Shown here in pieces: positions 13,114-22,757 of a stretch of DNA of 64,000 bases. The notes under the pieces are model-generated. The model was not told the origin of the DNA. It saw only the letters and a list, made by a program, of their open reading frames with translations, and did not search any database. The position numbers were made by a program, and so were the translations under genes. This DNA comes from Colwellia sp. (GTDB lineage: Bacteria; Pseudomonadota; Gammaproteobacteria; Enterobacterales; Alteromonadaceae), in contig JAPYOP010000018.1 of assembly GCA_029938115.1 (NCBI GenBank), positions 18,483 to 82,482 on the forward strand, read 5' to 3'. Numbering within the stretch: the stretch's first letter is position 1; each line of letters begins with the position of its first letter.

Positions 13114-14247
13114 ATGTCATATCCACAAGCACAATTATCGGCTCAACAACTGCAAGAACAGTTATTAGTAAACGGTGACTTTTTACACTTAACCCGTGGC
13201 CATGAGTTTTCTATGGCTGCGTTTAATTTCGAAGTGGTTTGTAAAAAAAGCGAAGCTAAATCTAAAGTGTCAGTGCTTGATACGGGCATTATTGTTTTTG
13301 AACCACTTAGTCATAGTTCAAGTAAAGATATTGTTTTATCTAGTGCTGTTCATGGTAACGAAACTGCGCCTATTGAAATATGTAGTGAATTAATTAAACA
13401 GTTAGTTTTAGGTGAATTGCATCTTGAACATAGAACGTTATTTTTATTCGGCAACCCCGCTTCAATAAATATTGGAAAACGCTTTGTAGAAGAAAACCTA
13501 AATAGATTGTTTTCAAGTGAAGAGTTTTCAGGTGGTCATTCACAAGACCAAGGACAAGGTGCTGGCTTAATAAATAAAGAGCGTCACCGCGCTTTGTTAT
13601 TAGAGAACACTGTTCGTGATTTCTTTATATCTGGTTCAGAACAAGCTAGTTTGGTTGGAAATAAACATATAGAACGTTTCCATTATGATCTACACACTGC
13701 AATCCGTGGCTCTAAAAACGATAAGTTTGCTGTTTATCCGTTTAGACATAATCAGCCTTGGGTAAAAGAGCAATTACAATTTATGCTTGCCTGTGGCATC
13801 AATACTATTTTGTTTTCTAATTCACCGACTACCACGTTTAGCTATTTTTCATCGAATGAGTTTGGTGCTCATGCTTTTACTGTTGAACTTGGTAAGGTAA
13901 AACCTTTTGGTGAAAATGATATGGCTAATTTTGAGGGCGTAAAAACTAATTTAACCGCATTGGTTTCAGGTCAGCCCTTAGCATTAGCAGAATACAATAA
14001 AGAAGACTTTAGCTTTTTCGAAATTGATCAAATTATTGACAGACAATTTGATGATTTTCGATTGCATTTTGCTGACGATGTAGAAAATTTTACTGATTTT
14101 CCTATCGGCACAGTGGTCGCTACTGATGGTGAGCTAGAGATTAAAACCCAAAAGCAGGGCGAAGCAATTATTTTTCCTAATGCCAATGTTGCGATAGGTC
14201 AACGTGCCTTATTAACAGTAATTCCAGTAGACGTTAATCCAGAATAA
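13114..14247 (+). CDS. astE: Succinylglutamate desuccinylase/aspartoacylase family (AstE-like)
   Basis: A zinc carboxypeptidase-fold hydrolase of 377 residues that, in the AST pathway of arginine breakdown, releases glutamate and succinate from N-succinylglutamate. Zinc ligands seen: HGNETAPIE (His80, Glu83) and HYDLHTAIRGS (His194). FGNPASIN and the C-terminal beta domain with FPNANVAIGQRALL match the AstE/AspA family. No other ast genes are in the window, so astE is detached from them here. The REP-like element at 13063 sits between pgm and this gene. AstE is more likely than aspartoacylase from length and motifs, but substrate is inferred. Confidence 0.85.
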   Translation: MSYPQAQLSAQQLQEQLLVNGDFLHLTRGHEFSMAAFNFEVVCKKSEAKSKVSVLDTGIIVFEPLSHSSSKDIVLSSAVHGNETAPIEICSELIKQLVLGELHLEHRTLFLFGNPASINIGKRFVEENLNRLFSSEEFSGGHSQDQGQGAGLINKERHRALLLENTVRDFFISGSEQASLVGNKHIERFHYDLHTAIRGSKNDKFAVYPFRHNQPWVKEQLQFMLACGINTILFSNSPTTTFSYFSSNEFGAHAFTVELGKVKPFGENDMANFEGVKTNLTALVSGQPLALAEYNKEDFSFFEIDQIIDRQFDDFRLHFADDVENFTDFPIGTVVATDGELEIKTQKQGEAIIFPNANVAIGQRALLTVIPVDVNPE

Positions 14248-14258
14248 ACTCCTTTTAA

Positions 14259-14280
14259 GTGAGGTAAGTTTTTACCTCAC
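14259..14280 (+). terminator. Hairpin after astE
   Basis: Perfect 9-bp stem (GTGAGGTAA and TTACCTCAC) with a 4-nt loop, 12 bp after the astE stop. No T-run follows, so it may protect the transcript 3' end or act only as a weak terminator. Confidence 0.5.
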
Positions 14281-14493
14281 ATGCCCCAAAACTGCCAGTA
14301 ATTCTCATCGTTAATGCTCATCTGTAAACATTTTTGCTCATTTACGGCAATATCCCCCCTATTTCATTATGCAATAATCTTGTTTATCAGTTTACGTAAA
14401 GGTAAAGTTTTGCGCGATTATTACTAATTATTGGCTATACTCTTAAAGCAATAAAATATAACGCAGCCAGTAATAAGCAAACATAAATTAAAT

Positions 14494-14655
14494 AATACCA
14501 ATCAGATTAATTAAAGGAGAAAATTTTAATGAGGATAAATTTTTAAGAACAAGACGCTTGATTGAGCAATAGCTGGCTATTGAGATTGAAAGCAACGATG
14601 CTATTGAAGATTTAGACCATTTAAAAGGATCACTTAGTTAGTTTGATTGGTATAA
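14494..14655. mobile_element. MITE-like element with imperfect terminal inverted repeats
   Basis: The 486-bp gap between astE and bkdA1 holds a segment of about 160 bp whose ends are inverted copies: left ATACCAATCAGATTAATTAA (from 14495), right reading inward ATACCAATCAAACTAACTAA (down from 14653). They match at 17 of 20 positions. The interior holds no open frame of note and has several stops. I see no transposase and no convincing target-site duplication. A related ATACCAATT core occurs near the window end (about 63945). The rest of the gap shows nothing I recognise. Confidence 0.6.
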
Positions 14656-14733
14656 AAAGTAGTTACGCATCCACTTTGTGCCATTTTTCGTTATTACACG
14701 AGTAGAGCAAGCACAATACAATAAGAGAATGTT

Positions 14734-15915
14734 ATGAGTAGTGAACTTTATGATGATGGGCCGGTAGTGCACAAACCTACCTTTATCGATGGCACCAGCG
14801 TTGAAATTCCTGAGTTAAAAATTTTAAAACAAGATGGTAGTACATACGAAGGTGCTGAACTGCCTGACATGGATGAAAGCTTAGCGTTAAAAGTATATAA
14901 AACCCTCGCGTTTCACCGTGTATTAGATGAGCGCATGGTGGCATCACAGCGCCAAGGTCGTTTAAGTTTTTATATGGCGGCATTAGGTGAAGAGGCTGCC
15001 AGTGTTGGTGGCGCCGCTGGTTTAAAATCACAAGATATGATCATGAGTCAATATCGTGAGCAGGGGGCATTAATGTTTCGTGGTTTTAGCCTTGAAAACT
15101 TTATGAATCAAATGTTCTCAAATGAAAAAGATTTAGGTAAAGGCCGTCAAATGCCTATTCATTATGGTTCAAGTGAATTGAACTATATGACCATTTCTTC
15201 GCCATTGGGCACACAAATCCCTCAAGCGACTGGTTATGCTTATGGTCAAAAATTACAGGGTTTAGATGAAGTTACTTTGTGTTACTTTGGCGAAGGCGCG
15301 GCATCTGAAGGGGATTTTCATGCTGGTTTGAATATGGCAGCTGTTCAAAAAGCACCGGTGATTTTTTTCTGTCGCAATAATGGTTATGCTATTTCAACAC
15401 CGTCTGATGAACAATTTAGAGGTAACGGCATTGCTTCTCGTGGTGTTGGTTATGGCATCAAAACATTGCGTATAGATGGTAATGATATTTTGGCGGTTAT
15501 CAAAGCAACACAGACTGCTCGGTCTTATGCCCTAAAAGAAAATGCACCCGTGTTAATTGAAGCGATGTCTTATCGTTTAGGCGCTCATTCTACTTCTGAT
15601 GATCCATCGGGATATCGTACTCGCGAAGAAGAAGAGAAGTGGCAAGCTAACGATCCTATTTTGCGTATGAAAAATTGGATGTTAGCGCAAAAATGGTGGG
15701 ATGAAGCGCAAGAAAAATCGCTATTTGAAAAACTTCGTGAAGAAGTGTTAGCGGCAGTGAAAGTTTCTGAAAAAATAGGGAAACCGCATATCGATACATT
15801 GATTACTGATGTTTATGATGTCCCTTCAATACAATTAGAAGCGCAATTAGAGCAAGTTAAGGCGCATGTAAATAAATATCCAGAAGCTTATCCATTTACT
15901 GCGGGGAAATTTTAG
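14734..15915 (+). CDS. bkdA1: Branched-chain 2-oxoacid dehydrogenase E1 alpha
   Basis: The thiamine-diphosphate-dependent E1 component that decarboxylates the 2-oxoacids of valine, leucine and isoleucine, feeding branched-chain acyl-CoA to degradation and to branched fatty acid synthesis. 393 residues. The ThDP-binding stretch [15 protein letters not shown]...NNGYAIS is present, as is the phosphorylation-loop type sequence [16 protein letters not shown] typical of BCKDH E1 alpha. It starts a three-gene operon: the E1 beta start is 2 bp past the stop, and E2 follows. An E3 (lpd) gene is absent, so the complex presumably borrows the shared dihydrolipoamide dehydrogenase. Confidence 0.94.
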   Translation: MSSELYDDGPVVHKPTFIDGTSVEIPELKILKQDGSTYEGAELPDMDESLALKVYKTLAFHRVLDERMVASQRQGRLSFYMAALGEEAASVGGAAGLKSQDMIMSQYREQGALMFRGFSLENFMNQMFSNEKDLGKGRQMPIHYGSSELNYMTISSPLGTQIPQATGYAYGQKLQGLDEVTLCYFGEGAASEGDFHAGLNMAAVQKAPVIFFCRNNGYAISTPSDEQFRGNGIASRGVGYGIKTLRIDGNDILAVIKATQTARSYALKENAPVLIEAMSYRLGAHSTSDDPSGYRTREEEEKWQANDPILRMKNWMLAQKWWDEAQEKSLFEKLREEVLAAVKVSEKIGKPHIDTLITDVYDVPSIQLEAQLEQVKAHVNKYPEAYPFTAGKF

Positions 15916-15917
15916 TC

Positions 15918-16895
15918 ATGGCACAAATGAACATGTTACACGCCATTAATAATGCGCTTGAAATCGCGATGGCCGAAGATGAAAGTACTTTATGTTTTGG
16001 TGAAGATGTTGGTCACTTTGGTGGCGTTTTTCGCGCAACTTCTGGCTTACAAGAGAAGTTCGGTAAACTGCGCTGTTTTAATACGCCACTAGTTGAGCAA
16101 GGTATTATTGGGTTTGCTAATGGTTTAGCTGCACAAGGCTCTCGTCCAATTGCAGAAATTCAATTTGCGGATTATATTTTCCCCGCTTTTGATCAAATTG
16201 TTAATGAAGCCGCTAAATTTCGCTACCGAAGTGGTAATGAATTTGATGTCGGTAAATTAACTATTCGTTCTCCTTATGGTGGCGGCATTGCTGGTGGTTT
16301 ATATCACAGCCAATCTCCAGAAGCTTATTTTGCTCACACACCTGGTTTAAAAGTGGTTATTCCACGCAACCCTTATCAGGCAAAAGGGTTGTTATTAGCG
16401 TCAATTCGTGATGATAATCCGGTAATATTTTTTGAGCCAAAGCGCTTATATCGTGCCTCTATCGGTGAAGTGCCGACAGAAGATTACCAATTACCTATAG
16501 GTAAAGCTGAAGTTGTGCAAACGGGTAGTGACATAACGTTGCTAGCTTGGGGAGCACAAATGGAGCTTCTTCAAAAAGCAGCTGATTTAGCCGCTAATGA
16601 TGGTATTTCATGTGAAGTAATTGATTTGCGTAGCATATTGCCATGGGACATTGAAACAATTGCTAATTCTGTGATGAAAACAGGGCGTTTATTGGTTAGC
16701 CAAGAAGCGCCATTAACGGCAGGTTTTGCTAGTGAAATAGCTGCAACTATACAACAAGAGTGCTTCTTACATTTAGAATCACCGGTAGAGCGAGTATGTG
16801 GTTTAGATACGCCTTATCCTCTTGCACTAGAAAAAGAATATGTTGCCGATCATTTGAAAATTTATGAAGCCATTAAACGCAGCATTAAGTTTTAG
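15918..16895 (+). CDS. bkdA2: Branched-chain 2-oxoacid dehydrogenase E1 beta
   Basis: Partner of E1 alpha, forming the alpha2-beta2 heterotetramer. 325 residues, the normal length. Transketolase-type pyrimidine domain: [35 protein letters not shown] and [27 protein letters not shown]. The C-terminal domain has the usual [20 protein letters not shown] stretch. The 2-bp gap after bkdA1 points to translational coupling, fitting equal subunit needs. Confidence 0.95.
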   Translation: MAQMNMLHAINNALEIAMAEDESTLCFGEDVGHFGGVFRATSGLQEKFGKLRCFNTPLVEQGIIGFANGLAAQGSRPIAEIQFADYIFPAFDQIVNEAAKFRYRSGNEFDVGKLTIRSPYGGGIAGGLYHSQSPEAYFAHTPGLKVVIPRNPYQAKGLLLASIRDDNPVIFFEPKRLYRASIGEVPTEDYQLPIGKAEVVQTGSDITLLAWGAQMELLQKAADLAANDGISCEVIDLRSILPWDIETIANSVMKTGRLLVSQEAPLTAGFASEIAATIQQECFLHLESPVERVCGLDTPYPLALEKEYVADHLKIYEAIKRSIKF

Positions 16896-16937
16896 TTTTT
16901 ACAAATAAAGATATTAATAAAATTATAGGAAAAAAAC

Positions 16938-18194
16938 ATGAGTATTGATTTTATTTTACCTGATATTGGTGAAGGTATTGTTGAATGTGAGCTAGTTGAA
17001 TGGCTTGTAAAAGAAGGCGATATTATAGTTGAAGATCAACCAATTGCAGATGTAATGACGGACAAAGCGTTAGTGCAAATACCGGCAATGCATTCTGGCG
17101 TGATAGAAAAACTTTTCTACAAGCAAGGTGAAATTGCCAAAGTTCATGCGCCACTCTTCTCTATGAAAGTAGAGGGTTCTATGCAAGTAGAGAGCTCTAT
17201 GGTTGCTGACGATACCGGTGATCAAGCAGAAGACAAAGCAGCTTCAAACGATGCACCTGTTGCAACGAGTGAAGTTAAGCCGGTTGTCAGCAGTGAAAGC
17301 AGTGTTGAGCCCGCTCAAGAAGCAGTAAAAGGCAAAGCTGTGGCTAGCCCTGCTGTTCGTCGGGTTGCGCGCGAGTTAGACGTCAATATTAGTGAAGTGA
17401 CTGGCTCAGGTAAGAAAGGCCGCGTTTATAAAGACGATGTAGTTGCTTTTGACCAAGGTGGAGTTTTAGTGCCTACAGCTCAAGTTTCACCAACACGTGT
17501 TGAGCCTATCCGTGGTATTAAAGCGGTTATGGCGAAAGCTATGGCTAACTCTGTTAGCACTATTCCTCACTTTACTTATTGTGAAGAAATCGACATGACT
17601 GAGCTAATTAAGCTGCGCTTAGAGCTTAAAGAAGTTTATGCCAAGCAAGATATTAAACTGACCATGATGCCATTTTTCATGAAAGCTATGTCGTTGGCAT
17701 TAAAAGAGTTTCCACTAATTAATAGTCAAGTTAATGATGACTGCACCGAGCTAACGTATTTTAATGATCACAATATTGGTATGGCAGTTGACTCAAAAGT
17801 AGGTTTATTAGTACCAAATGTTAAGCAAGTGCAAAATAAATCAATTTTAGATTTGGCGGCAGATATTGCTCGTTTAACCAACGATGCGAGAAGTGGGCGT
17901 GTGCAAAGTACAGATTTAAAAGGTGGTACTATTACTATCTCTAACATCGGCGCAATTGGCGGTACAGTGGCAACACCTATCATCAATAAGCCTGAAGCGG
18001 CTATTGTTGCTTTAGGTAAGTTACAAACGCTGCCAAGATTTAATGATAAAGGTGAAGTTGAAGCACGCAGCATTATGCAAGTGAGTTGGTCTGGAGATCA
18101 TCGTATTATTGATGGTGGTAGTATTGCTCGTTTTTGTAATTTGTGGAAATCGTTCCTTGAAAAACCAAGCAATATGATAGTTCATATGAGTTAG
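16938..18194 (+). CDS. bkdB: Branched-chain 2-oxoacid dehydrogenase E2 (dihydrolipoyl acyltransferase)
   Basis: Core of the complex; passes the acyl group from lipoate to CoA. 418 residues with one lipoyl domain (1-76, lipoyl lysine Lys43 in MTDKALVQIP), an Ala/Glu/Pro/Val-rich linker (about 80-135), a peripheral-subunit-binding domain (about 138-172, SPAVRRVARELDVN), a second linker and the catalytic domain (about 190-418) with active site HRIIDGG (His388, Asp392). A TAGGAAA ribosome binding site precedes the ATG. Third gene of the bkd operon, followed by a strong terminator. Confidence 0.95.
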   Translation: MSIDFILPDIGEGIVECELVEWLVKEGDIIVEDQPIADVMTDKALVQIPAMHSGVIEKLFYKQGEIAKVHAPLFSMKVEGSMQVESSMVADDTGDQAEDKAASNDAPVATSEVKPVVSSESSVEPAQEAVKGKAVASPAVRRVARELDVNISEVTGSGKKGRVYKDDVVAFDQGGVLVPTAQVSPTRVEPIRGIKAVMAKAMANSVSTIPHFTYCEEIDMTELIKLRLELKEVYAKQDIKLTMMPFFMKAMSLALKEFPLINSQVNDDCTELTYFNDHNIGMAVDSKVGLLVPNVKQVQNKSILDLAADIARLTNDARSGRVQSTDLKGGTITISNIGAIGGTVATPIINKPEAAIVALGKLQTLPRFNDKGEVEARSIMQVSWSGDHRIIDGGSIARFCNLWKSFLEKPSNMIVHMS

Positions 18195-18223
18195 TCTTAA
18201 AAAACTGACTTTAATAAATAGCT

Positions 18224-18256
18224 AAAAAAATGCGCTCAATTTGAGTGCATTTTTTT
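18224..18256 (+). terminator. Rho-independent terminator of the bkd operon
   Basis: 16-bp stem (arms 18224-18239 and 18241-18256, one G-T pair), rich in A on the left and ending in seven T on the right. It is placed 30 bp after the bkdB stop. Confidence 0.9.
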
Positions 18257-18338
18257 GTCTGATAATTACTCTTTAATATCAATAACGGGTAAGATGCTTA
18301 TCTAGTGAAAACGTTATTTTCGAGAACAGGTTACTTTT

Positions 18339-20222
18339 GTGACAATAAGCCTATCTGAACAGAGTAAAGAAAAAAAACTTCAACATTTTTATATTGCTGA
18401 AGAGCAATCTATTTATCTGCTTAATCATGAAGATGCGACTAAACTAAAAAAATGGGTTGCGCTTTGTCAGCAACAATTAAAACAGCTTGGATATAACAAT
18501 ATAGCCTTATTAGGTAAAGGCGCATACGGCTTTGTATTCTCGGCAAAAAATATGGCTGAAGACGATGTCGTTTTTAAATTTTCACGAGCCAATCTCCCCC
18601 AACATGTTCAAGACAGATTGAGTGAAGAGTCCGATATTCAAGGGCAATTAGCTCATTCTCAAATTCCTAAAGTTATTGATTACCAAAAAATAAAGCGTCA
18701 ATCTATTTTGCAAATGAGTCGAGCTCCGGGGATCGATTTAGAACAATTGTCTCATCAACAAGGCCCTCTCGCACCAGAGTTAGTGGTTAGTATTGCCATT
18801 CAACTAGCCGAAATACTGCTTTATTTACGCGATGACAAACTTCACACTCAGCGCTCTTCACAAGGCTATTTATTAGGGAAGCCCTACGTACATGGAGATA
18901 TAAAACCTTCTAATGTTGTCTTTGATGAAAAAACTGGTTTAGTACAACTTATTGACTGGGGATCTTCTGTTCTTGCTCAGTTGGATGTGCAGGGGCAAAG
19001 TACCAGTAATAATGTAATGGACTTAATGAGCAGTGATTTACAAAATACCAATGCTAGATTGGGCGATGTTTATTTTATTGGTCCTGAACAAATCAACGGT
19101 GGTTTGTCTTCACCACGTTTTGACGAGCAAGGTTTAGCGGCTACTTTATATGCCATAGCATCTGGACAGTCATGCCGATATGGCGCTAAAATTATCGAGC
19201 CAAACGCCTTAGGACTACCAAAAATGTTAGCTAATGTGCTAACAGCTATGCTTAGTGATGATGAACAAAAACGTAGCCAAGCAGGGGATTACTTTTTTAA
19301 TAATCTTTCCTATTTAAAGAAAATTGTACTGGCAGATAAGCCAACTCATATTCAAACTGAATCACTTATTCCCGTTTGGGTTAAGCCTAAATCGTCAGCG
19401 AAAGAGGGCGAAATTGATACGGTAGTTTATGGCTCTAGAAAATCATTTCTTCGAGAAGAGACAAGTGGTGATACCTTAAGCGAAATTGATGATGTGCAAT
19501 TAGAGAAATATTATAAAAACTACCTAATGGGCATGGGTGATAATGAAAAAGCGTTTATTGCTGCCTTAAGTCGGTTAGGTAATTTTCCTGTTGTGGGCGG
19601 CTTAGCTATTCGTTGGACAAAAGAAGGGGTTTATGTTGATTCCAATTTAACGTTGTTTGACCCCAGTCTTAAAGCGTCTTTTGAAAGTGCTGTTAATAAT
19701 ATGATTCATTTAGCACAGGGGATTTTTCGTATTGGTATGTTCAAAAGTTGTCTGTTTAATGCCCGTAATACTTTGCATGTAGAACGAGAAAATCTAAGTA
19801 AGCCCTTTATTGCTAATCCAGAGCAGAAAATTTCATTTGAAGTCAGCGATGTTGCTGATATTGATGACATTACTAAATTGCACTCATATTTTGAAGATGG
19901 TAAAGACCCTGACGAATATTTATATTTGCCGGATGAAATGATGGAGGTTTTGTCCCGTCTTAATTTAATTCATCATACCGGTTGCATTATCTTTGAGGTG
20001 TTACCTACGCATTTAAAAATCCATAGTTATTTGATGTTACTTAATCATGATAAAGAAGATGAATTTAGTCAGTGTTTAGCGGAAATATTAACATTATTGC
20101 CGACTATTAATGGTCTTGGTATTTCAGGATTTATGAAACTTCCTTATAAAGATACTCGATTCTTCGAACATATTAGTAGTTTGCCTGAACGATTTTATCC
20201 AAAAAACCCTAAATTAAATTAA
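18339..20222 (+). CDS. Protein kinase-like protein with unknown C-terminal half
   Basis: 627 residues from a GTG start. Residues about 55-330 form a Hanks-type kinase domain: glycine loop GKGAYGFVF (60-68), Lys80 in VVFKFSR, catalytic loop HGDIKPSN (His185-Asn192) and metal-binding LIDWGSS (Asp206), so DWG replaces the usual DFG. All residues for phosphotransfer appear present, suggesting an active Ser/Thr kinase or small-molecule kinase. No transmembrane segment is evident. Residues about 340-627 match nothing I recognise; acidic stretches (EDGKDPDEY) stand out. It is a single gene between the bkd terminator and a REP-like pair. Substrate unknown. Confidence 0.75.
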   Translation: MTISLSEQSKEKKLQHFYIAEEQSIYLLNHEDATKLKKWVALCQQQLKQLGYNNIALLGKGAYGFVFSAKNMAEDDVVFKFSRANLPQHVQDRLSEESDIQGQLAHSQIPKVIDYQKIKRQSILQMSRAPGIDLEQLSHQQGPLAPELVVSIAIQLAEILLYLRDDKLHTQRSSQGYLLGKPYVHGDIKPSNVVFDEKTGLVQLIDWGSSVLAQLDVQGQSTSNNVMDLMSSDLQNTNARLGDVYFIGPEQINGGLSSPRFDEQGLAATLYAIASGQSCRYGAKIIEPNALGLPKMLANVLTAMLSDDEQKRSQAGDYFFNNLSYLKKIVLADKPTHIQTESLIPVWVKPKSSAKEGEIDTVVYGSRKSFLREETSGDTLSEIDDVQLEKYYKNYLMGMGDNEKAFIAALSRLGNFPVVGGLAIRWTKEGVYVDSNLTLFDPSLKASFESAVNNMIHLAQGIFRIGMFKSCLFNARNTLHVERENLSKPFIANPEQKISFEVSDVADIDDITKLHSYFEDGKDPDEYLYLPDEMMEVLSRLNLIHHTGCIIFEVLPTHLKIHSYLMLLNHDKEDEFSQCLAEILTLLPTINGLGISGFMKLPYKDTRFFEHISSLPERFYPKNPKLN

Positions 20223-20250
20223 CCCTCAGAGTCGATTTTGTGGGTTTAAT

Positions 20251-20315
20251 TGTAGGTAGATGCTTGCCTCGACAAAAGTGCCCCGGATTGAACTGTAGGT
20301 AGATGCTTGCCTCGA
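20251..20315 (+). repeat. Two direct copies of a 22-bp GTAG-led repeat
   Basis: TGTAGGTAGATGCTTGCCTC(GA) occurs identically at 20251-20272 and 20294-20315, 43 bp apart. Each can fold AGGTA against TGCCT. The GTAG head and the paired arrangement fit a REP doublet. Confidence 0.65.
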
Positions 20316-20398
20316 AAAAAACGGCCATAATTTTGTATTATAATCTTTTAATAAACGATTAGCATGACAGTGTAATTTAATAACCTAAGAGGTGATTT

Positions 20399-20815
20399 AT
20401 GTACGGTAATAATATTGGTGATATGGCTTGGATGGATTTATCTGTTCCAAATGCAGAGCAAGTTAAAGACTTTTATCAAAAAATACTTGGCTGGGAAAGT
20501 GAAGTAATAAGTATGAGTTGTGACGATGAGTCGTATGTGGATTTTGCTATGAATTCTCATGATAGCAAAACACCAGAAGAAACTTCATCTAATAGTTTTG
20601 TCACCGGTATTTGCCATGCAAAGGGCTCTAATACAGAGATGCCAGCAGTGTGGTTACCTTATTTTCTAGTGGCAGATATTGAGGTTGCAGTAACTATTGT
20701 GCAAGCTGAAGGTGGTCAGTTAATAACCAAAATTAGACCTATGGGTGATGATAAATTTGTAGTGATTAAAGATCCTGCCGGCGCGCAATGTGCCTTATAT
20801 CAAAAAAAACGATAG
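20399..20815 (+). CDS. VOC (glyoxalase/bleomycin-resistance fold) family protein
   Basis: 138 residues in the vicinal-oxygen-chelate fold: the opening GDMAWMDLSVPNAEQVKDFYQKILGWES and the closing VIKDPAGAQCALYQKK are the paired beta-alpha-beta-beta-beta halves typical of glyoxalase I-like proteins. A strong AGAGGTGA ribosome binding site precedes the ATG. Such proteins are dioxygenases, isomerases or lyases binding a divalent metal; which applies here cannot be read from the sequence. It stands alone. Confidence 0.85.
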   Translation: MYGNNIGDMAWMDLSVPNAEQVKDFYQKILGWESEVISMSCDDESYVDFAMNSHDSKTPEETSSNSFVTGICHAKGSNTEMPAVWLPYFLVADIEVAVTIVQAEGGQLITKIRPMGDDKFVVIKDPAGAQCALYQKKR

Positions 20816-20986
20816 GTTTGTTTTTGCTATTTAAATTTAAATTGTTAATATTAAATCTGTTGCGTGGTTTTATTGGCTGCTTTTACAAAGCTATTTATTT
20901 TTGTCTAGTAAAAATAGATTAGTTTTGTCAGAATGATTTTAACAAAAACGTCCCAAATACAGATAAAAACAATAAAAGGTTGCTAA

Positions 20987-21322
20987 TGCACTGGCCAGTT
21001 GGCATTAAGCGGTACTACCGGCACAGTGGCCTTAGTTATGGCTAATTTGTTTGTGGTGTTTTTTGGTTTAAATTGGGGGCCTATCGTTTGGGTCTTGTTA
21101 GGATAAATGTTTAATAACCGTATTCGTGGTGCTGCTTTAGCCGTTGCGGCAAGTGCTCAATGGATAGCGAACTTTACCATTACTATGACCTTCCCGATAT
21201 TATTAGGCAGCTTTGGTTTGGCTGGCGCCTATGGTTTATATACAGTATCAGCATTGCTGAGCATATTCTTTGTAATCAAATACATAAAAGAAACATGTGG
21301 CGTTCGTTTAGAGGAAATGTAA
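20987..21322 (+). pseudogene. C-terminal remnant of an MFS sugar transporter, with nonsense codon
   Basis: In one frame the segment reads TGQLALSGTTGTVALVMANL, then FVVFFGLNWGPIVWVLLG, a TAA at 21104-21106, then MFNNRIRGAALAVAASAQWI through GAYGLYTVSALLSIFFVIK to a normal end VRLEEM and TAA. Intact sugar porters (xylose/glucose-type MFS) read WVLLGEMFNNRIR at the break, so a GAA-to-TAA change fits exactly. Everything upstream of about 20987 is missing. The downstream 71-codon frame from 21107 alone would hold only the last membrane helices, so no working transporter can be made. Confidence 0.85.
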
Positions 21323-21547
21323 ATTTACTGGTCTAAGTTACTCTTTATTGAGCGCCTTGATTTAGTTTTCTTAGCTTGTTTAGCACTCAGTGTCTTTATT
21401 TCTTTAGGTCATAAAGGGGAAGTGAAACACTTAGGCGTAAATATTAATGAGGTAAGTTTTGAAACGAGTACTTTGTATAATAAGTTAGCGATAGCGCCAA
21501 CCATCATCGGCGCACTATATGCTACTTGGTGGTCACCTCATTTATAA
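21323..21547 (+). pseudogene. C-terminal remnant of a probable sodium:solute symporter
   Basis: Directly after the sugar-porter stop, the same frame is open for 74 codons with no start codon: a hydrophobic stretch ERLDLVFLACLALSVFISLG, a polar loop, then KLAIAPTIIGALYATWWSPHL. The ending resembles the last helix of SSS-family sugar symporters (ALYT.FW type). It looks like the tail of a second transporter gene joined to the first by deletion. The family assignment is tentative. Confidence 0.5.
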
Positions 21548-21558
21548 ATGATAAATAT

Positions 21559-21590
21559 AAAAGCAGAGCTATGAATGTAGCTTTGCTTTT
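21559..21590 (+). terminator. Rho-independent terminator
   Basis: 13-bp stem (21559-21571 and 21578-21590, one G-T pair), 6-nt loop, followed by further T residues (eight in all). It lies 11 bp after the symporter remnant and probably served that gene. It also separates it from the convergent patatin gene. Confidence 0.85.
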
Positions 21591-21622
21591 TTTTGTTATT
21601 ATGATTATTGAAATCTAAAAAC

Positions 21623-22714
21623 TTATGGTATAAACGCTTTTATTTTGTCTATATCTTGTTTGACGATAAGTTCATTCAGACTATCTGCTAATTTGTCAGT
21701 TTCACTCAACACTGTTAGCCAGTATTTAATGCGGGTATCAGCATCTAAATTTTTAAAATCATTCCTGTCAGGAATTTTTTTATAAGGTAAAGATTCAATA
21801 AATTTAGCCGAAGGCACTAAAAGAACGATGTTTTCATAGTTTTTAGCTAGCACCTTACGAGATGAGTTTTTATCAAACCAGCCCGCCTTTGGTGTAGGAG
21901 TAAAGTGAGGATATAAGGTAAGCCCTTGTGTTTTATTTTTACTCTCAAAAGACTTATTTGCTATAGGTTCATGCTGTAAAGAAAAGTCAAAATGATAATC
22001 AACAATACCTCCATCTCGATAAGTTCCTTTCGGAGAGTTAGCAATATTTTTAATGCCAGACATCACCAATGGAATTGAGCCAGAGGCTAATAGAGCTTTA
22101 CCTATGTTGTCTTTGGTAAAGTCTATGTAATGGTTAGGCAAATTGTAAGGGTCGTTAATTGTTAACTGACTAGATGATGGACGGTAAATATATCGATCGT
22201 ACTGAAAAGCTAATAGCTTTCGATCTATCTTATTGAGCAACATACTCGCAAGTAAACCTGTGCCTTGAGCGAGTTTGTTTTCATAACTTGTTAGCCCTTT
22301 GCTTTTAGCCACGATAAAGTGGGCTTTAAAAATATCATTATTGATTATTTCGCTTATGCCTGTTTTACCAAAAAGATGATCAAGCATATCAACGGCTGAT
22401 TGAGATATATCAGCAACACTTGGCTTATCAGAGTAAACAGTATGTGCATATCTATCGGCTAGACGTGAAATGGCCGCGACGGGATCTTTTTGGGCAAAAC
22501 AAGCCGCGCGGAATGCACCTGCACTAGAGCCAATGATATTTAGCTCTGTAGAGCGACTTTTAAAAAAGTCGCCAAAAAGGTATTTATCTAATCCAAAAAG
22601 TGTAAACCATTTTGGGCCGCCAGAGGCTCCTAAAAAGTTAGTGAACAGCTCTTGTTTAAAGCCGTGTTCTTGGATGATTTTTAAGGCGTTAGAGCCTGCG
22701 TAAATGTCTAACAT
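21623..22714 (-). CDS. Patatin-like phospholipase
   Basis: 363 residues with the patatin Ser-Asp dyad: oxyanion loop GASGGPKW (29-36), nucleophile elbow GSSAG with Ser64, and DGG with Asp234 in YRDGGIVD. Patatins hydrolyse acyl esters of phospholipids or other lipids. No signal peptide is seen, so it is cytoplasmic or secreted by another route. It follows the SGNH-like lipoprotein gene by 43 bp and may share its transcript with dgt. The substrate is unknown. Confidence 0.88.
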   Translation of the reverse strand: MLDIYAGSNALKIIQEHGFKQELFTNFLGASGGPKWFTLFGLDKYLFGDFFKSRSTELNIIGSSAGAFRAACFAQKDPVAAISRLADRYAHTVYSDKPSVADISQSAVDMLDHLFGKTGISEIINNDIFKAHFIVAKSKGLTSYENKLAQGTGLLASMLLNKIDRKLLAFQYDRYIYRPSSSQLTINDPYNLPNHYIDFTKDNIGKALLASGSIPLVMSGIKNIANSPKGTYRDGGIVDYHFDFSLQHEPIANKSFESKNKTQGLTLYPHFTPTPKAGWFDKNSSRKVLAKNYENIVLLVPSAKFIESLPYKKIPDRNDFKNLDADTRIKYWLTVLSETDKLADSLNELIVKQDIDKIKAFIP

Positions 22715-22757
22715 AATATATTTATAGTAAATTTAAAAAGTTGAAGTAGATTGTATG

